Source of the DNA: Stenocarpella maydis
Taxonomy: Eukaryota; Ascomycota; Sordariomycetes; Diaporthales; Diaporthaceae
Assembly: GCA_002270565.1 (NCBI GenBank)
Contig: NQMI01000109.1
Span: 1-64,000 of the forward strand
Length of the DNA stretch: 64,000 bases
Direction: 5' to 3'
The notes under the pieces were generated by a model that was not told where the DNA came from, did no database searches, and saw only the letters and a program-made list of their open reading frames with translations. How positions within the stretch are numbered: position 1 is the stretch's first letter; the number at the start of each line of letters is the position of its first letter. Positions 23,167-35,471 of this stretch are shown piece after piece. The position numbers and the translations under genes are program-made.

Positions 23167-23761
23167 TGTTAAACGGAACCGCTCAGCAGGGCGTTGGCAC
23201 TTCCTGCAAGGAGTTACCCTAGACTTCTTGTAAGGAGTTACCCTAGACTTCTAGTAAGGAGTTACCCTAGACTTCTTGCGAGTCAGGCGATTTTCGCTGA
23301 GTACGCCTAGTGCGTGCGCGACGCAAGATGAGTTTGGTGGCCGTGAGTCGATTATTTTGGCCTGCATTTGCACCTTAATTCAGACCTCTGCATTACCCTT
23401 ATTTCTTACCCAAAAAGTATATAACTTAGTGCATTAGATAGCTTGATTTCTGAAGTTTGTATGTACTTAATTTGGGCATTACCAGGGCTATGGTTGGCTG
23501 GTGGCTTGGAACCAAAGATGGTGTGTTGGAAGGGCGAATTCTCCGGCATTTGCAAATTTGCACCAGAGCCTACCGCAGCGTGCCCAGGGGTGAGACAGGG
23601 TCGGAGGGTATATAAGGAGGGCTTACAGAAGCCCAACTTAATTCAATACAAAGTTGTCCAGACCATTGTCAATCGTCCCAATTCGCCTCAGAGCACCATA
23701 CTGCGACCCTGCCGAAACACACACGCTGAACTGAATGCTATTCTATAGCACAAATTCATCA
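23167..23761 (+). mobile_element. LTR-like element, family A, copy 4
   Basis: 595 bp from TGTTAAACGG to AATTCATCA, with the 19-bp segment of copy 1, three tandem units (about 23215-23280) and an intact frame of about 101 codons. Nearly identical to copy 2 over its last 480 bp. Confidence 0.78.
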
Positions 23762-25181
23762 GAAGTCTTTTATATTCTAGTCTTAGAACTAGCACCTAAG
23801 AATATAAAACTCAAAATATAGATTAAAATACTCGATAAATATAATAAAGAATATAAAGTAGAAAACATTATAGACTTAAGGTAGCATTAAGGAATAATGG
23901 AATACCTTATCAAATGGAAAGGCTATAACTCCAGTAAGAATATATAGGAACCGGCCTAAAATTTAACCCACTATTATAATGAACTCGAAAGATATCATGT
24001 GCAAACCACTATGGAATAGTCCCAGAGCTAGGAATGCAGCCTGAAGACCCCATATATAATAAACTATAATGAACTAATATTATAATAAAATTATATAATA
24101 AACCTCAGACTTCACGGCTGAAATAGAGAAAATAACTAATAAGAGACTAATCACAAGAGGGATGGCCTAAAAGCTAGCAACCAGCCAACCCCTTAAAAGA
24201 CACACCAATACCAGTCGCCCTATCCAACTAATAACCCGAATACTGGTTACATCTAAAAACTCATCTAAATGAATACCAGTATCTGCACCCCATACTCCGG
24301 CGAATACTAGTTATAGAAAAACAAGACCAGAACGACACAGCACAACTAGTAAACTAAGAACAGCCAGGAACCAGGACCAATTAGGCAATAATTAAACAAG
24401 TTCCATTCCCAGTAATAAAATCAGGCACTAAGACGAGCCACCTATAGGCGCATTTCCTTTACTACCCTTACTACTAGTACCCATAAATTTAGACCAATTA
24501 GTATCATTACCCATTAGGGAACTCCAGTTAAAAACTCCTACTTTACCCTTAGAATGCAACTATGCCTTCTGCGCTATTATCCCACCAGCCTCCTTGGTGG
24601 AACCTTAGCGGATAACCTTAGCGGACTATACGGCAATCCGCCTTTGCTCTGCTTTAGCCTCCTCCTTCTCCACCCGCTCCAACTCCTCCATATTATTAAT
24701 GCCCCAACAAACTGCATACATTATCTTTTCATACTATAACCGCTTCTGCTTGCAAAGGCGTAAAATTCTCGCGTTTAGCTATTAAGCCTCCTCCTCTACA
24801 GCCTCTAGCTCTTCCTCTAGTCAACAGTATATTAAGGTGACCTTATTTAACTAATCAGGAGTAAGACCTCAAATATTATAGTTAGATAGATCAAAGCAAA
24901 TATAGGTCCAATAGCAAATAGATTCTAAATCCACAACCTTGCAGTCCTTAGCTAGGTTATACTCCTTATAATAAGAATAAGGCATAGGAATAATGCTACC
25001 CTTTAAGGTAATAGTGAAAAGAAGAGCGGCCTTATACTTAGTAATGGAAAAGGACTTTATAGGATAAGACTTAGTAACCCTACCCAATATAATAAATTAG
25101 GAAGGAGTAAATAAAAATGTAGATAAGCGAAAATAACTTACGGAATACTTTTAAGGATAAAAGAAGCAAGAAGGGAGATAG
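23762..25181 (+). mobile_element. 3' part of a chromodomain Gypsy element (chromovirus)
   Basis: From about 23845 to 24020 the frame reads as an integrase-type chromodomain: MEYLIKWKGYNSSKN, then EPA*NLTHYYNELERYH, with stops from TGG/CAG to TAG changes. After it lie about 1 kb also found at 48340-49430, with a reverse-strand frame, then the polypurine tract AAGAAGGGAGATA before the LTR at 25182. Integrase core and reverse transcriptase are absent; the 5' border coincides with family A copy 4. Confidence 0.75.
24500..25110 (-). pseudogene. Reverse-strand frame in the Gypsy 3' region, decayed
   Basis: Opposite to gag-pol, the minus strand reads PMPYSYYKEYNLAKDC, ICYWTYICFDLSNYNI, then after a stop a Glu/Leu/Arg-rich coiled-coil stretch (LEEELEAVEEEA, NMEELERVEKEEAKAEQRR) and VFNWSSLMGNDTNW. 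The same order appears at 48720-49345 and, on the plus strand of the inverted element, at 31340-32000. I recall similar proteins annotated as hypothetical in other fungal genomes; function unknown. Confidence 0.6.
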
Positions 25182-25627
25182 TATTATAAACTAATATATA
25201 TTAGCGGCTGACTACTATAAAAGACAACCCTGCAAGTCGGGAAGTAGCCCCTAAAAGGAGCGCCCCGCCTAATCCAATTAATAATGCTACCTTATTAGGG
25301 TTAGGGTTAGGGACCCACTACGATTGATGAGATCGTTATTGATTCCATCGAGCAATACCCAATCGATAGGATCACCATTGATACTGTTGACAATAAATGA
25401 AGAGTTAGAACATATAATGATATGGTTATCACTACATTAGGTAGCTTTTATAGAACAGACTCTTCAGTCATCAATCTAAGTATTCAATCCCAACATTAAA
25501 TAGCCTTACAGCTAGTAATCATTATCAAGCTAATAATATTGCTTAACAACCGCCTAATAACATATTCCGAACATAAACCCTTGATCTTTTAGGATCAACG
25601 TACTCGGAAACCCCTTTGATCATTATA
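25182..25627 (+). repeat. Gypsy LTR (family B), 446 bp
   Basis: TATTATAAACTAATAT to TTTGATCATTATA, after a polypurine tract. Contains TTAGGGTTAGGGTTAGGG. Shares its 5' part with the LTR at 49433 and not with those at 18988 or 19729, so it is a separate subfamily. Confidence 0.78.
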
Positions 25628-26060
25628 TGCTAGCGATAAGGACCTTATCATAAGGGACTATATACTCAAATTAGCTTAAAACACTAGCTTGGCGCAAAGA
25701 TGGCGGGCCAGGAATATTGCTAACACCTTTGAGTAAATGCAGGCTAGAATAGCCTTCTTAAAGCAAGAAAATGCTAAGCTTAAGGCTTATAACAGTACTT
25801 AGAGGGGTATAAAGAAACGCTATGCTATCCCCAACCCAAATAAAAAGTTCATGCGTATTCATAAGATATTAAGCTAAGGAGGGTCTATTGAAGACCTTAA
25901 AGAGGAGTTTCAGGCTCTAGAAGATATGCCTGCTGATAAAGAAGTATTTGAAGGCTTTAGTGATGAGGGACCAAGCGATAAGGATAAGGAGGACATTCCG
26001 GTACCAATTATTATAAGATCTGGGCGTGGAATCAAGCGGCCGGCTAGATATATGGATTAG
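25628..26060 (+). pseudogene. C-terminal fragment of a Fot1/pogo-type transposase
   Basis: The frame reads a helical stretch (FLKQENAKLKAYN), then KKRYAIPNPNKKF, an acidic tail (EDLKEEFQALEDMP, DEGPSDKDKEDIP) and RSGRGIKRPARYMD before TAG at 26058-26060. The pattern of a Lys/Asn stretch VPNPNKRF-like and an acidic tail is typical of the end of fungal pogo-family transposases. The rest of the gene is missing to the left, where the Gypsy LTR ends. Confidence 0.65.
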
Positions 26061-26413
26061 TTATCTTTTAAGCTTTAATTTGCTTTACAAATTAACTCTT
26101 AACACCAATTATTAAGTATTTTATGTGTATCGTGAGTTTGGGCAGTTTGTATATGGCTCCTCGTTCCACTGGTAGGGGTGTTCCACTAGTGGGTGTCAGA
26201 TGGTAGACCAGCCACATCAGCCATGCAAGATTAAACATAGAAACATACAGTATGTCGTATGAAGGAAAGAAAAGCAGATAATTAGCTACATATTGGGAAT
26301 TTGGCCCTTGATATTCTGAGGCTAAAAGACGTCTTTTTGATTATTTTATATTTTATATGCACGACACCCTCTGAGAGGCATATAATCCCCTTGCAGACTG
26401 ACCAGGATATCAA
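26061..26413. other. 3' flank between transposase fragment and receptor gene
   Basis: Contains two imperfect copies of TTCCACTGGTAGGGGTG (about 26164-26200), possibly from the transposon end. No gene is seen. Confidence 0.4.
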
Positions 26414-28200
26414 TCATATCACTTCATACCATTGTTTCACAGGGGCGAGCTCACCAGCTGCTCCTAGCTCCGGTTGGTGCCCATGGCTCTGAGGCGGGAG
26501 TCGGGACCACTGTAGCTCGACTTGCGGAGGGGTCGGCAGCTGCTCTTGTGCAGTGAGAGAAGTCTGGGCCTTGGCCCCATTCATAACAGCATCTCGCGCT
26601 TCCTGTTCCAATTGTAAAAACCGGAAATTGTTTTCAACCATGGTAACCCGAGAAACACACCTCGGCGGGGTCTTGATGCGCATGATCTCGTCGATGGAAG
26701 ATGTTTCATGCCACCATCCAGCTTCAGGCTGGTCTCCGAAAATCTTACTACTCCTATACTCTCCGCTCTTGGAGGATTCAACCGAGTTGTCTCCTCGGAT
26801 CGCCATTTCGATGTCGTTCCTCGGGTCCTTGGGGTGGATGCCCGGCTGAGGCTCCAGCGAAGACGAGCGCAGGGTTGTGCTGCCGCTTGCCTTGCCGCTG
26901 AGGATGGCCATCCACCGGGCAGACCTGCTAGATGTATATCGCGCCTTCAGGGGCGTCCTGGGGGCTTGCCTCTCGTACGTCCTGCCTGCTCCTGGGGTCA
27001 GCGCGCGGAGGCACGGGAACCACTCGCGCAGGAGCGGCCATAACATCGGAAGGTTGCTCGTGTACACTGCAACACTGGCCTCGCTAATATACCAAAGCAT
27101 GAACGCGGGGTTGTACACGTCCGTCAGGTTGAAAATCTTGGTGAGGATTGCGGCCAGGATCACATATATACCGAGCGAGAAAATGACTGCGATGGCGATC
27201 TTCTGTCGCCACGGCAAAGCCATCCGTATGATGAGCGCTATCAAGGGTGTCAGCCACTTACACGGAGACCAATGGTTGGAAGGATGCAGTCGAGCCAACT
27301 GCTTTGTTTGAAAGCCCTGGGGTGGAGCCTGGATAATCTTGGATACATAAGGGCTGAGCCAACTTACGCATAGGTATACATATCATGGCCAAATCAGAGC
27401 TGATCTGATGAACGTTAATCAACCTGCCAAGGGGCACAAAGAGATGCATTCCGGAACGTCCCAAAATATGCACAGCCAGGTAAAGATAAAAGGAAAATGG
27501 TACGCACATTAAAGCATCCTTGCACGATGGCATAGTTCTGCAGAGTCGTACATTGCGGGTCCGGCGGCGGCAAGGCCCAGTACGCCTCAAATGGCCGGCA
27601 AGCAGTGAAAAAGGCGATCTCGGTTGCCAACCAGCCGATGAACACGTAGACTGCAACATATCGAACGATGAGTTGGTCACGGAGGCCGAGAGTCAGGCGC
27701 GAGCACATTATGAGCATGCACACTTTGATCGTGTATATTAAGTTGAGCATGGCCTGTTCCGAGATAACCACGATCTTGGAGCCATATATCCGTTCTCGTA
27801 TGTCTTGGGCTGTGAAGGTGTTCTCCAGCCCCGGTGGGTACAGGTTGGACCCACCGCCATGCGAGATGATGTTGAGACATGCTATGAGGGCTGTGTATAG
27901 CAACTTCGCATGATGTAAAATTAGTGAACTGGAGGCTTGCAGATATCCTCCAACAGGAGAACTTACAATCACAAGGAGCATGAGGTAGTCATCAGCCTGG
28001 AAGTTCCTGGTGCCTAGCCTCCGTGCTCTAGCAATTCTGATCAAGCAGCAGGTTAGTACCAAGTATGAGGTGGGAGCAGGGGCGAGTAACATAACGCTTG
28101 ACACTTACAGCCTGAAAACAACCAGGAGGATCCCGATACTGTACAAAGACCAGCTTTCTGACCTTAGGGTCGCGTCAAAATCATGATCAAAGTTTCCCAT
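26414..28200 (-). CDS. PTH11-like receptor, fungal rhodopsin-domain membrane protein
   Basis: Five exons, 28200-28109, 28036-27967, 27903-27508, 27404-27368 and 27237-26414, join to 472 residues; introns are 72, 63, 103 and 130 bp. Phases agree, and the joins restore family motifs: FRL-IARARRLGTRNFQADDYLML, CLNIISHGGGSNLYPPG, EAYWALPPPDPQCTTLQNYAIVQGCFN-ISSDLAMICIPM, then GIYVILAAILTKIFNLTDVYNPAFMLWYISEASVAVYTSNLPMLWPLLREWFP. Seven membrane segments are expected in the first 300 residues, followed by a Ser/Arg-rich cytosolic tail of about 170 residues. Family members act at the plasma membrane in sensing host surfaces or nutrients, best known from PTH11 of rice blast; this copy has no N-terminal CFEM domain. 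The smallest exon (37 bp) and its 130-bp intron are the least sure. No frame damage although repeats lie 350 bp away. Confidence 0.85.
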
Positions 28201-30238
28201 GTTGAGTATCGAGAGGGAGGGTTTGCTGCACCTCGACGGGTGCGGCCGTGTGCACGATGACAGGAGGTTGGTTGTGCTGAGCTGAACCGAGCCTAAGGAT
28301 GTATAAGCTTGCATATATTTCTCCCAGATAAGCGAACGCTAACACCTGGCTGGCTGGAAAGCCGGCTGCGATGTCAAGCCCACGGCGCCATCATGAGGAA
28401 ATCCGGTATTGGGAGTCCGAGTGATGATGGCTTCTGCTGAGCCGCGATAAACCTTGTGGGGCCCAGCGAAACCGCTACCCAGGGGCGTCCGAACTATTCG
28501 GCAAGGGGGACGGGGACAAAGGGAAATATATTGGCCTTGGGGCTGAGCGGGAGATCCAGTGTGGAGGTAACAGGCTGAGCAAGAGAGGCCAAGTTGTCAA
28601 GCCAAGCTTGTCAAGAGTCTTGATCGGCATGCAAATCTTGTGGAAACAGGAAAGCCTGGGCTTGGTGTTCCACGGCTCCAAAATGTGCTCGCCGGGATGA
28701 ATGTCTAGGCCCGCGGGCATCGAATAACCCCGGGGCCTCACTTGAGGGCAAGAGAAACATCCGTACCATTGGCGGGAAGATGGACGGGTACATTGTCTCC
28801 TGGGGGCAGCCGTAGGCGAAGGCCAGGATATTCCGCAGTGTCCCAGGCCGGCAGCCATCGGTCACACATGGCGCTAGTTATCCAAGCATTTGCTGCTGCT
28901 CTCCAAGACAAGCGGCCGTGCTTCCGAGAGCTTAATGGTACGGTTCAGGACGGCGCTGCCAAAGTAAATAGCAAAGAAAACAGCGAAACATTGGACGAGA
29001 GAGGATATATTCTCCCGTTGCCTGTTTTACATGCGATGGCGTGGCTGTTGGTAAAAGCATAACTCCGGGCTGACATCACGGGATTCCTGTGATCAGTAGA
29101 GCTCTGTCAAGCAACGTGAGACGACGCAGAATGTGCGCGGGCACGTACCGACCCCCACCCCACGTTGAGTCGCGCAGCAGAGGTTAGCTGGGCCGGAGTG
29201 ACGAGCTTGTGTGGCATGCACGTGTGTTGAAGATTGAGGTCAGGGCGGATGCGACGCTTCTACGTTATGACTGTGATCAAGCACCTGCGGGCATGCCGAT
29301 ACTGCATGCCAATGAGTATGGAATTAGACCCAGGCGTAAAACGCTTGTATCGTACCGTAGGAGACCGACTGTATAGTGGTTGAGAAGCGCATATTCCAAC
29401 GTGGGGTGCGTAGCTCTAAAGATGCCTTCAAAGAATTTCAGGTTGCTGTGTCATCGATGATCCATTTCCTCAAGACCAGACACGACTAGTGCTGCATTTA
29501 GCAGTCACAAACCTTATACGACATGAGCAACTTCCGAAACCGGGTGGAAAGTTAAGATATGGCGCAAGCTGGGGTAATAGGACCAGTTGATGTTGGACGG
29601 TGCAACAGAACCACCACCTCGATACTGCTCTGTTGTGGATGGGTGGGGTTTGTGTCCGATCGGCCTGGTATGCAAGGTTTGTTTCAAGGTAATACCGACA
29701 TGGCGTTCGAAACGGCTACTGCTAAAGCTTTGGACTCAATGCAACTGTGCGCTGAGCTTAAGTAGAGCCTCAATATTGTTTCAAGTGGCAGGCCGTATGT
29801 AGTCTGGTTCAATTGGAGCCTAGCGCTGCTCATTTTGGATAATTTGTGGGCTCCATAAATCTGATCACATCCCTCCAACATCCGATCATGTCTTCTTTGA
29901 ATACGCAAGTGCACATGCAACAACGAGCAGCAATACTCGTTCCACCCGTCCCCCAATCCGCAGTATTTTGTCTCAAAAAGATACGTAGTCGTCGGGCCAC
30001 CTTGATGCTATACGCACAACTACGCCTTGTGTCTGAGCATCGGAACCGGCTGTGCCAGTCCGGATGAATTCTTTACGCCTGGTCAATGACGCGACTTGGT
30101 CACTCATCCGAGATATACGATTCAGGACTCCCGCGCGCAAAAGAAATGAGACGACAAAAATATACCGTCGGCGTCCCGTTCTCGTGAGTGGTCCGAGTGT
30201 TCTGTTTGGAGCTATCTTCAAATGTTGGCACTAGTATA
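28201..30238. other. Intergenic region upstream of the receptor gene
   Basis: Unique DNA of ordinary composition. Frames at 28475-28858 (-), 28869-29062 (+) and 29973-30221 (-) show no domain, splice structure or signal peptide. I see no RNA gene. It ends at the TA dinucleotide (30237-30238) that the Fot1-like element duplicated. Confidence 0.5.
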
Positions 30239-30398
30239 ACATCGTGGACCCCCATTTCGGCCCCCCCCCCATTTCGACACCCCCACATTCGCGTATGCGT
30301 ATGAACGCGTCTGTACCCACCCCACAGAAAAACTTGAATATCTTAATGAGGGATTTTTTCTAATTACTAAACTTTATATATAACTTAACTAGACTATT

Positions 30399-30730
30399 AT
30401 GAAGCAATATTCTAAAGATGAACTTAATAATGCTATTATAGCAATTAAGAATGGTATACTAATTAGGCGGGCCTTTAAGATCTAGCATATTCCTCAGACT
30501 ACCCTTTATAGTTGCCTTAATAGCTATATAAGCTATTATAAAGCTTCCTACCTTTAGCAGCTTATTTCTGAAGTTTAAGAGGCTTAATTAGCTTTATTTA
30601 TTATTAATTAGAGTTAATTAGGGCTTACCCTAATTTAGTTTAATCTATAGGGTCTAGTAGCCCGTTTTGCCTTCCTAAATAAAAACTATCCTCCCCTTGA
30701 AAAATATTGGCTTCAGGGCTTCCTCTCTTA
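30399..30730 (+). pseudogene. Fot1-like transposase, N-terminal part
   Basis: From ATG at 30399 the frame reads MKQYSKDELNNAIIAIKNG, then RRAFKI*HIPQTTLY, an HTH of the pogo/CENP-B type, and LEKYWLQGFLS just before the retroelement. Several sense codons are now TAG, TAA. Confidence 0.75.
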
Positions 30731-31300
30731 TGTTATGATCACACCAAACCTTTATGGGGTTCAGTAGGTAACCTGTAGGGTTTATGTTAGCAGAGCGGCG
30801 CAGAGGCAGCACATAATTGAGTTATAGTATATAAAGACACTATTCACGAAAAGGGTATGATTATAGGCTATAAGGCTATCTAGTAGGTAAGACTAAATAC
30901 TTAGATTAATAACTAAAGAGTCTGTTCTATAAAAGCTATCTACTATAATGATAACTATATCCTTATATACCCTGACTCTTTAGTAGCTTAATAGGATTAA
31001 TAGCAAGCTTATTAATCCGTCCTAGATATTGCTTAACTGGATTAATATTAAGCCTATTAATCCATCCTGTATATTATTTAACTGGATTAATATTGAGCCT
31101 ATTGATCTATTCTAGATATTACTTAACTGGATTAATATTAAGCCCATTAATCTATTCCTAGGGTGGGTCTTCAACCCTAACCCTAATTTTTATATAACTT
31201 ATATCCTTTTTAGTTATTTACTTATACTATAGTGTTCTATCCGGGTTATCTGGGTTCATTAAAATGAGTCCTTCTAGTGCTAGTATATTGGTTTATAATA
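30731..31300 (-). repeat. 3' LTR of the Gypsy element
   Basis: 570 bp, ends pairing with 37782-38351. Contains three AT-rich tandem units of about 55 bp (GGATTAATATTAAGCC type) and AACCCTAACCCTAA (complement of TTAGGG repeats). Confidence 0.85.
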
Positions 31301-31339
31301 TTATCTTTCTTCTTATACTTTTATTTTAAAAGTATTTTA

Positions 31340-32000
31340 TAAGTTCCTTTTTATTTATTTATATTTAATATTATGCCTTCTTAATTTATTATATCATTTA
31401 GAGTTATTAAAGCTTATATTATAAAGCTTCCTTTAAAGTTTAAATAAAAGATGCCCTCTTATCTACTATTATATTCTTAAGTATTACTATTCCGATACCT
31501 TATTCCTACTTTAAAGATTATAACCTGAGTAAGGATTGCCTGATTGCTAATTCTGAGTTAATCTGCTATTTAACCTATATTTAGCTTAATCTAGCAAACT
31601 ATAATGTATAGGGACTTTCTCCTAATTAACTAAATAGGATTATCCTAAGTACTACTGCCTAGAGGAGGAGCTGGAGGCTATTAAGGAGGATGCGTAATTA
31701 TTAAATATAAAGATCTTTTATTTGCAAAAGCAAAAGCGTATATAATATAAGAAAATAATATATATAGTTTATAAGGTATTAATAATATAGAGAAACTAGA
31801 ATGTTTGGAAAATAAAGAGGCTAAGGCTAAGTATAAGTGAATTATTAAGCAGTCTGCAGAGGTTATATATTATAACTCTATAGAGAAGGCTAGTAGAATG
31901 GTAGTATAGGAGGCGTGGTTATATTCTGCGGGTAAGGTGGGCGTTTTTAATTGAAGTATAATGGTAGATAAGAATGCTGATTGGTTGAAGTTGCTGGGTA
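31340..32000 (+). pseudogene. Reverse-strand frame of the Gypsy element, decayed
   Basis: Opposite to gag-pol and next to the 3' LTR. Fragments IPTLKII-type and SYFKDYNLSKDC-like, a SICYLTYI-like stretch and LRRMRNY with coiled-coil character align with the frames at 24500-25110 and 48720-49345. Heavily mutated. Confidence 0.5.
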
Positions 32001-34525
32001 TTAGTGGTGAAGGAAATGTGCCTATGGGTAGCTTATCTGGTATTTAAAGTCTTCTGGTTTGTTTGGTAGGCCTGGTGGATTCTTATGGTTAGTTAAGTAA
32101 GGTTACTTTAGGGCAAATTAAGTATAGAATTATCTAAGTTTATTTTTATAATATGTTAGATTCTTCTCTAGTTTCTATATATTCTTGCTTAAATTATAAT
32201 CCTTCCATTTAATAAGGTACTCTATTATTCCTTATTATTATCTTGAGTTTATAATTATCTTTACTTTATATTTCTTATTATACTTATTAATTGTTTTAAT
32301 CTATATTTTAAGTTTTATATTCTAGGGTGCTGGTTCTAGCAGTAAAATGTAAAACATTAGCTATTATCTTATTCCTTAAAGTAAGAAAAGTTTATAGTTA
32401 ATATTTAAGAGTTTCTTTAAAATTCTAAATAGGCTGATTTTCTTATAATTAAGTTTGTTACTCGGCTGCTTAGTTTTAACATTTCATTATATAAGATAAA
32501 CTTTATCTTCCTTCTCAAGAATTAATTACTTAATTCTTTTCTAGTTTGTATATTTCATTATTTAATTTTATATAAAAGAAAGTTCTTTTTAAATATCTCA
32601 TTGAATTTATTTAATCTATATTAGTTTTCATTTTGCTAATTCTGCTAGTATAGCATTTAGTAGTAACTTATAGTATACCTACGGCTTATATATATAGAGT
32701 ATAAAGAAAGGTAACTATTTAGTTATGCTGGAGGTTGCAATATTATAGGCAAATTATACTAGTAATAGTAATTTAACCTAGTTATCCTATAACTGGTTGA
32801 TATAGTCTTAAAGGTATTATTCTATAATCTAGTTGATTTATTCTATCTATCTATCTATTTATGGAAATGCTATTATTAAGAGTTTATATTTTACTTTAAG
32901 TTACTTTATTAGTAACTTTTAGAAGTTTAATGTAAAGAGCTTATCTGTATTTAAGATAAATTTATATAATATTTTATAATTACCGATAAGAATTTATAAG
33001 AATATATATATAAGTATTCCTGCTATATTAGCTTTCTTATATAGTATAAAATATATATACTTGCTTAGTCTATAAATTATTATTAGGATGCTATTATATA
33101 GTACTTTAGTTAAGAGTTCTTATAAGAGGGGTAGCTTAATAATAAAGTCTAAACTAATGAATAACTATATAATTATAAGTACTAGTAGGGGTTTTAATAA
33201 TCTATATAGTATATATCTAGAGGCCTTGTTTTTGTTATATGAATTATACTTGCTAATAATATTCTTAACCTTTTCTCTAAGGTTAGAGATCTAGTGGTTT
33301 TTATTAGATCCTTTTAGTAGTTGCTATAATTCCTTAGTAGCTGTATGCTAGTGCGTTATATACTTTTTGGATTAACTTATATTATTCTTTTAGATTTATA
33401 GGAGTCCTTTAGGTTTAGAAGTTAATTCTAATTATAGTATTAAGTTCTTAATGGAGAATGAGGCTTCTATCTTCCTAAGTTTTGAATACTATCCATTCTA
33501 TAAGTAAATCCTTATTCTAATAGTCTGGTCTTCTGTTAAGCGCATTTGCTCTAGTATTCTTAACTCCATTAATGTGGATAACCTTAATATTAAATTATAA
33601 TAAGAACTCTATATATCTGATTTGTTATTTATTGAGATTCCTAATTATTATAAAGGTTATAAAATTCTTATAATCTATATAGAGCTTGATCTATTTCTTA
33701 GCTTTAATAAAGTAGTATTACTATTTTTAAAATATATATACTATTATTATAAATTCCTTATTAGGTCTAGTATATCTGGTTTCTAGTTTACTAAATTTCT
33801 TACTAAAGTTTATAATAATATATATTTTACCTTAGTTATCTTTCTAAGTGAGTTCTCTACTTATAGTATTATCTGAGGCTTTTATATAAACTTTAAAATT
33901 ATTTTTAGGGTCTGCTTCTTTTAATATAGGGTCTTTTATAACTTTATCTTTAAGTATTTAAAAAGCTTATTATTCTATTTCCATCCATCTAAATATAAGA
34001 TCTTTCCTTATAAGGTTTATAAGGGGTTTTATAATATTGCTATATTATATAATAAATTATCTATAGAAGTTAATATATCTTAGGAATACTTTAATATCTC
34101 TAATATTAGTTGGTTTTAGTTAATTTTTAAGTAGTTTAATTTTATCTTCTTACATCTTGACTTTTCCTAGTTTAATTATATATTTAAGGTAGTTAACTGT
34201 CTAAGAGTACTATTTATATTTCTCTAGTTCTATAAGAAGGTTTATATTCTAAAGCTTTTATAATACTTTCTTAATATATTTCTTATAATCTTTAAGGTTT
34301 TCTAAGAAGATAAGAATGTTATTAAGGTAGATAATAATAAAGACATCTAGGTATTTGCATAGGGTATGGTTGATTATTTCTTAAAATAAAGCTAATGCAT
34401 TGGTTAATCTAAAGCGTATAACTATTATTTTATAATATCTATAGTATATTCTAAATGATATTTTTTATTTTTCTTCCTTTTTAATTCAAATAACGTTATA
34501 TCTATATTTTAAATTAAGTACTATA

Positions 34526-34526
34526 N
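34526..34526. other. Single undetermined base
   Basis: One N inside the reverse transcriptase region of the Gypsy element; no effect on interpretation. Confidence 0.95.
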
Positions 34527-35471
34527 ACCATTTTGCTCCTCTAAGTTAATCTTCAAGTTCTCTAATAAGAGGTAGGGGATATTAGTTTTTAATTGTGATA
34601 TTATTAAGTTGCTAATAGTTAATATATAGTTCTAATATACTATTCCTCTTTAGTATAAAGAGAATTAGATATCCTGGTAGTAATTATAATGGTTTAATAA
34701 ATCCTTTCTTAAGGTTTTATTAAAGTACTCCCTAAGTGCCTTAAGTTATTCTTTATTAAGTCTATAAATAGGTTTAAATTATAATATAGTTCCTAATTTT
34801 AGGGGTATCTTATAATCCTGTTATATATATTATAGTAATACTATATTAAGGTTCCCTTAGAATATCTTCTTAAATTTATAATATGCTCTTAGTATTTATG
34901 CTAGTCTATTTATGTTTATCTCTGTCTCTTCTCTTAAGTAGAGGAGGTATTGCTGTATTTGTTATTGGTGTGTAGTGTGTTGATTGGTTAGTTGGTTAGT
35001 TTATATTAGACTATTGTTTTGTTTCTAGGAGTGATAATTTCCTGATTAACTTTGGCCATTCTATAAGGTATTTAAGAGGTTTAATCTTTCTCCATTCTTC
35101 TTAAGCTAGGTCTTCTGCCTACTTATAGAGGTATCTATAGGTTCATTTAAGTATATTATTTATTTGCTATACTTAGTAATATAACTCCTTCTTATACTAT
35201 TAATTGCAACCTTCTTCTAGGGAATAATATTATCCTAAAAGATTTAGCTAGTAGTCTAATTAATTTAGGGATTTATAGTATATAACTATAGAAATCCTAG
35301 GATTAATTTATAATATACTATATCTGTAATATTTGGAGTTATAAAAGTGGTATAATATTGAATTAAGATAAGTAGATAATTAGTCTCTATATTAATTACC
35401 CTATTTCTATATTCTACTTCTATAACTTCTATAGTATTAAGTCTATAGGGGTCTTTCTTCTAATGCTATTC

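Noticed and set aside
25290..25325. Chromosome end or telomere junction
   Set aside because: Only two to three TTAGGG units at a fixed place within LTRs, with unique genes on both sides.
18988..25627. One full-length Gypsy element from the LTR at 18988 or 19729 to the LTR at 25182
   Set aside because: The left and right LTRs belong to different subfamilies in their 5' parts, there is no shared target duplication (TACAG or CCAAG versus TGCTA), and reverse transcriptase and integrase core are missing.
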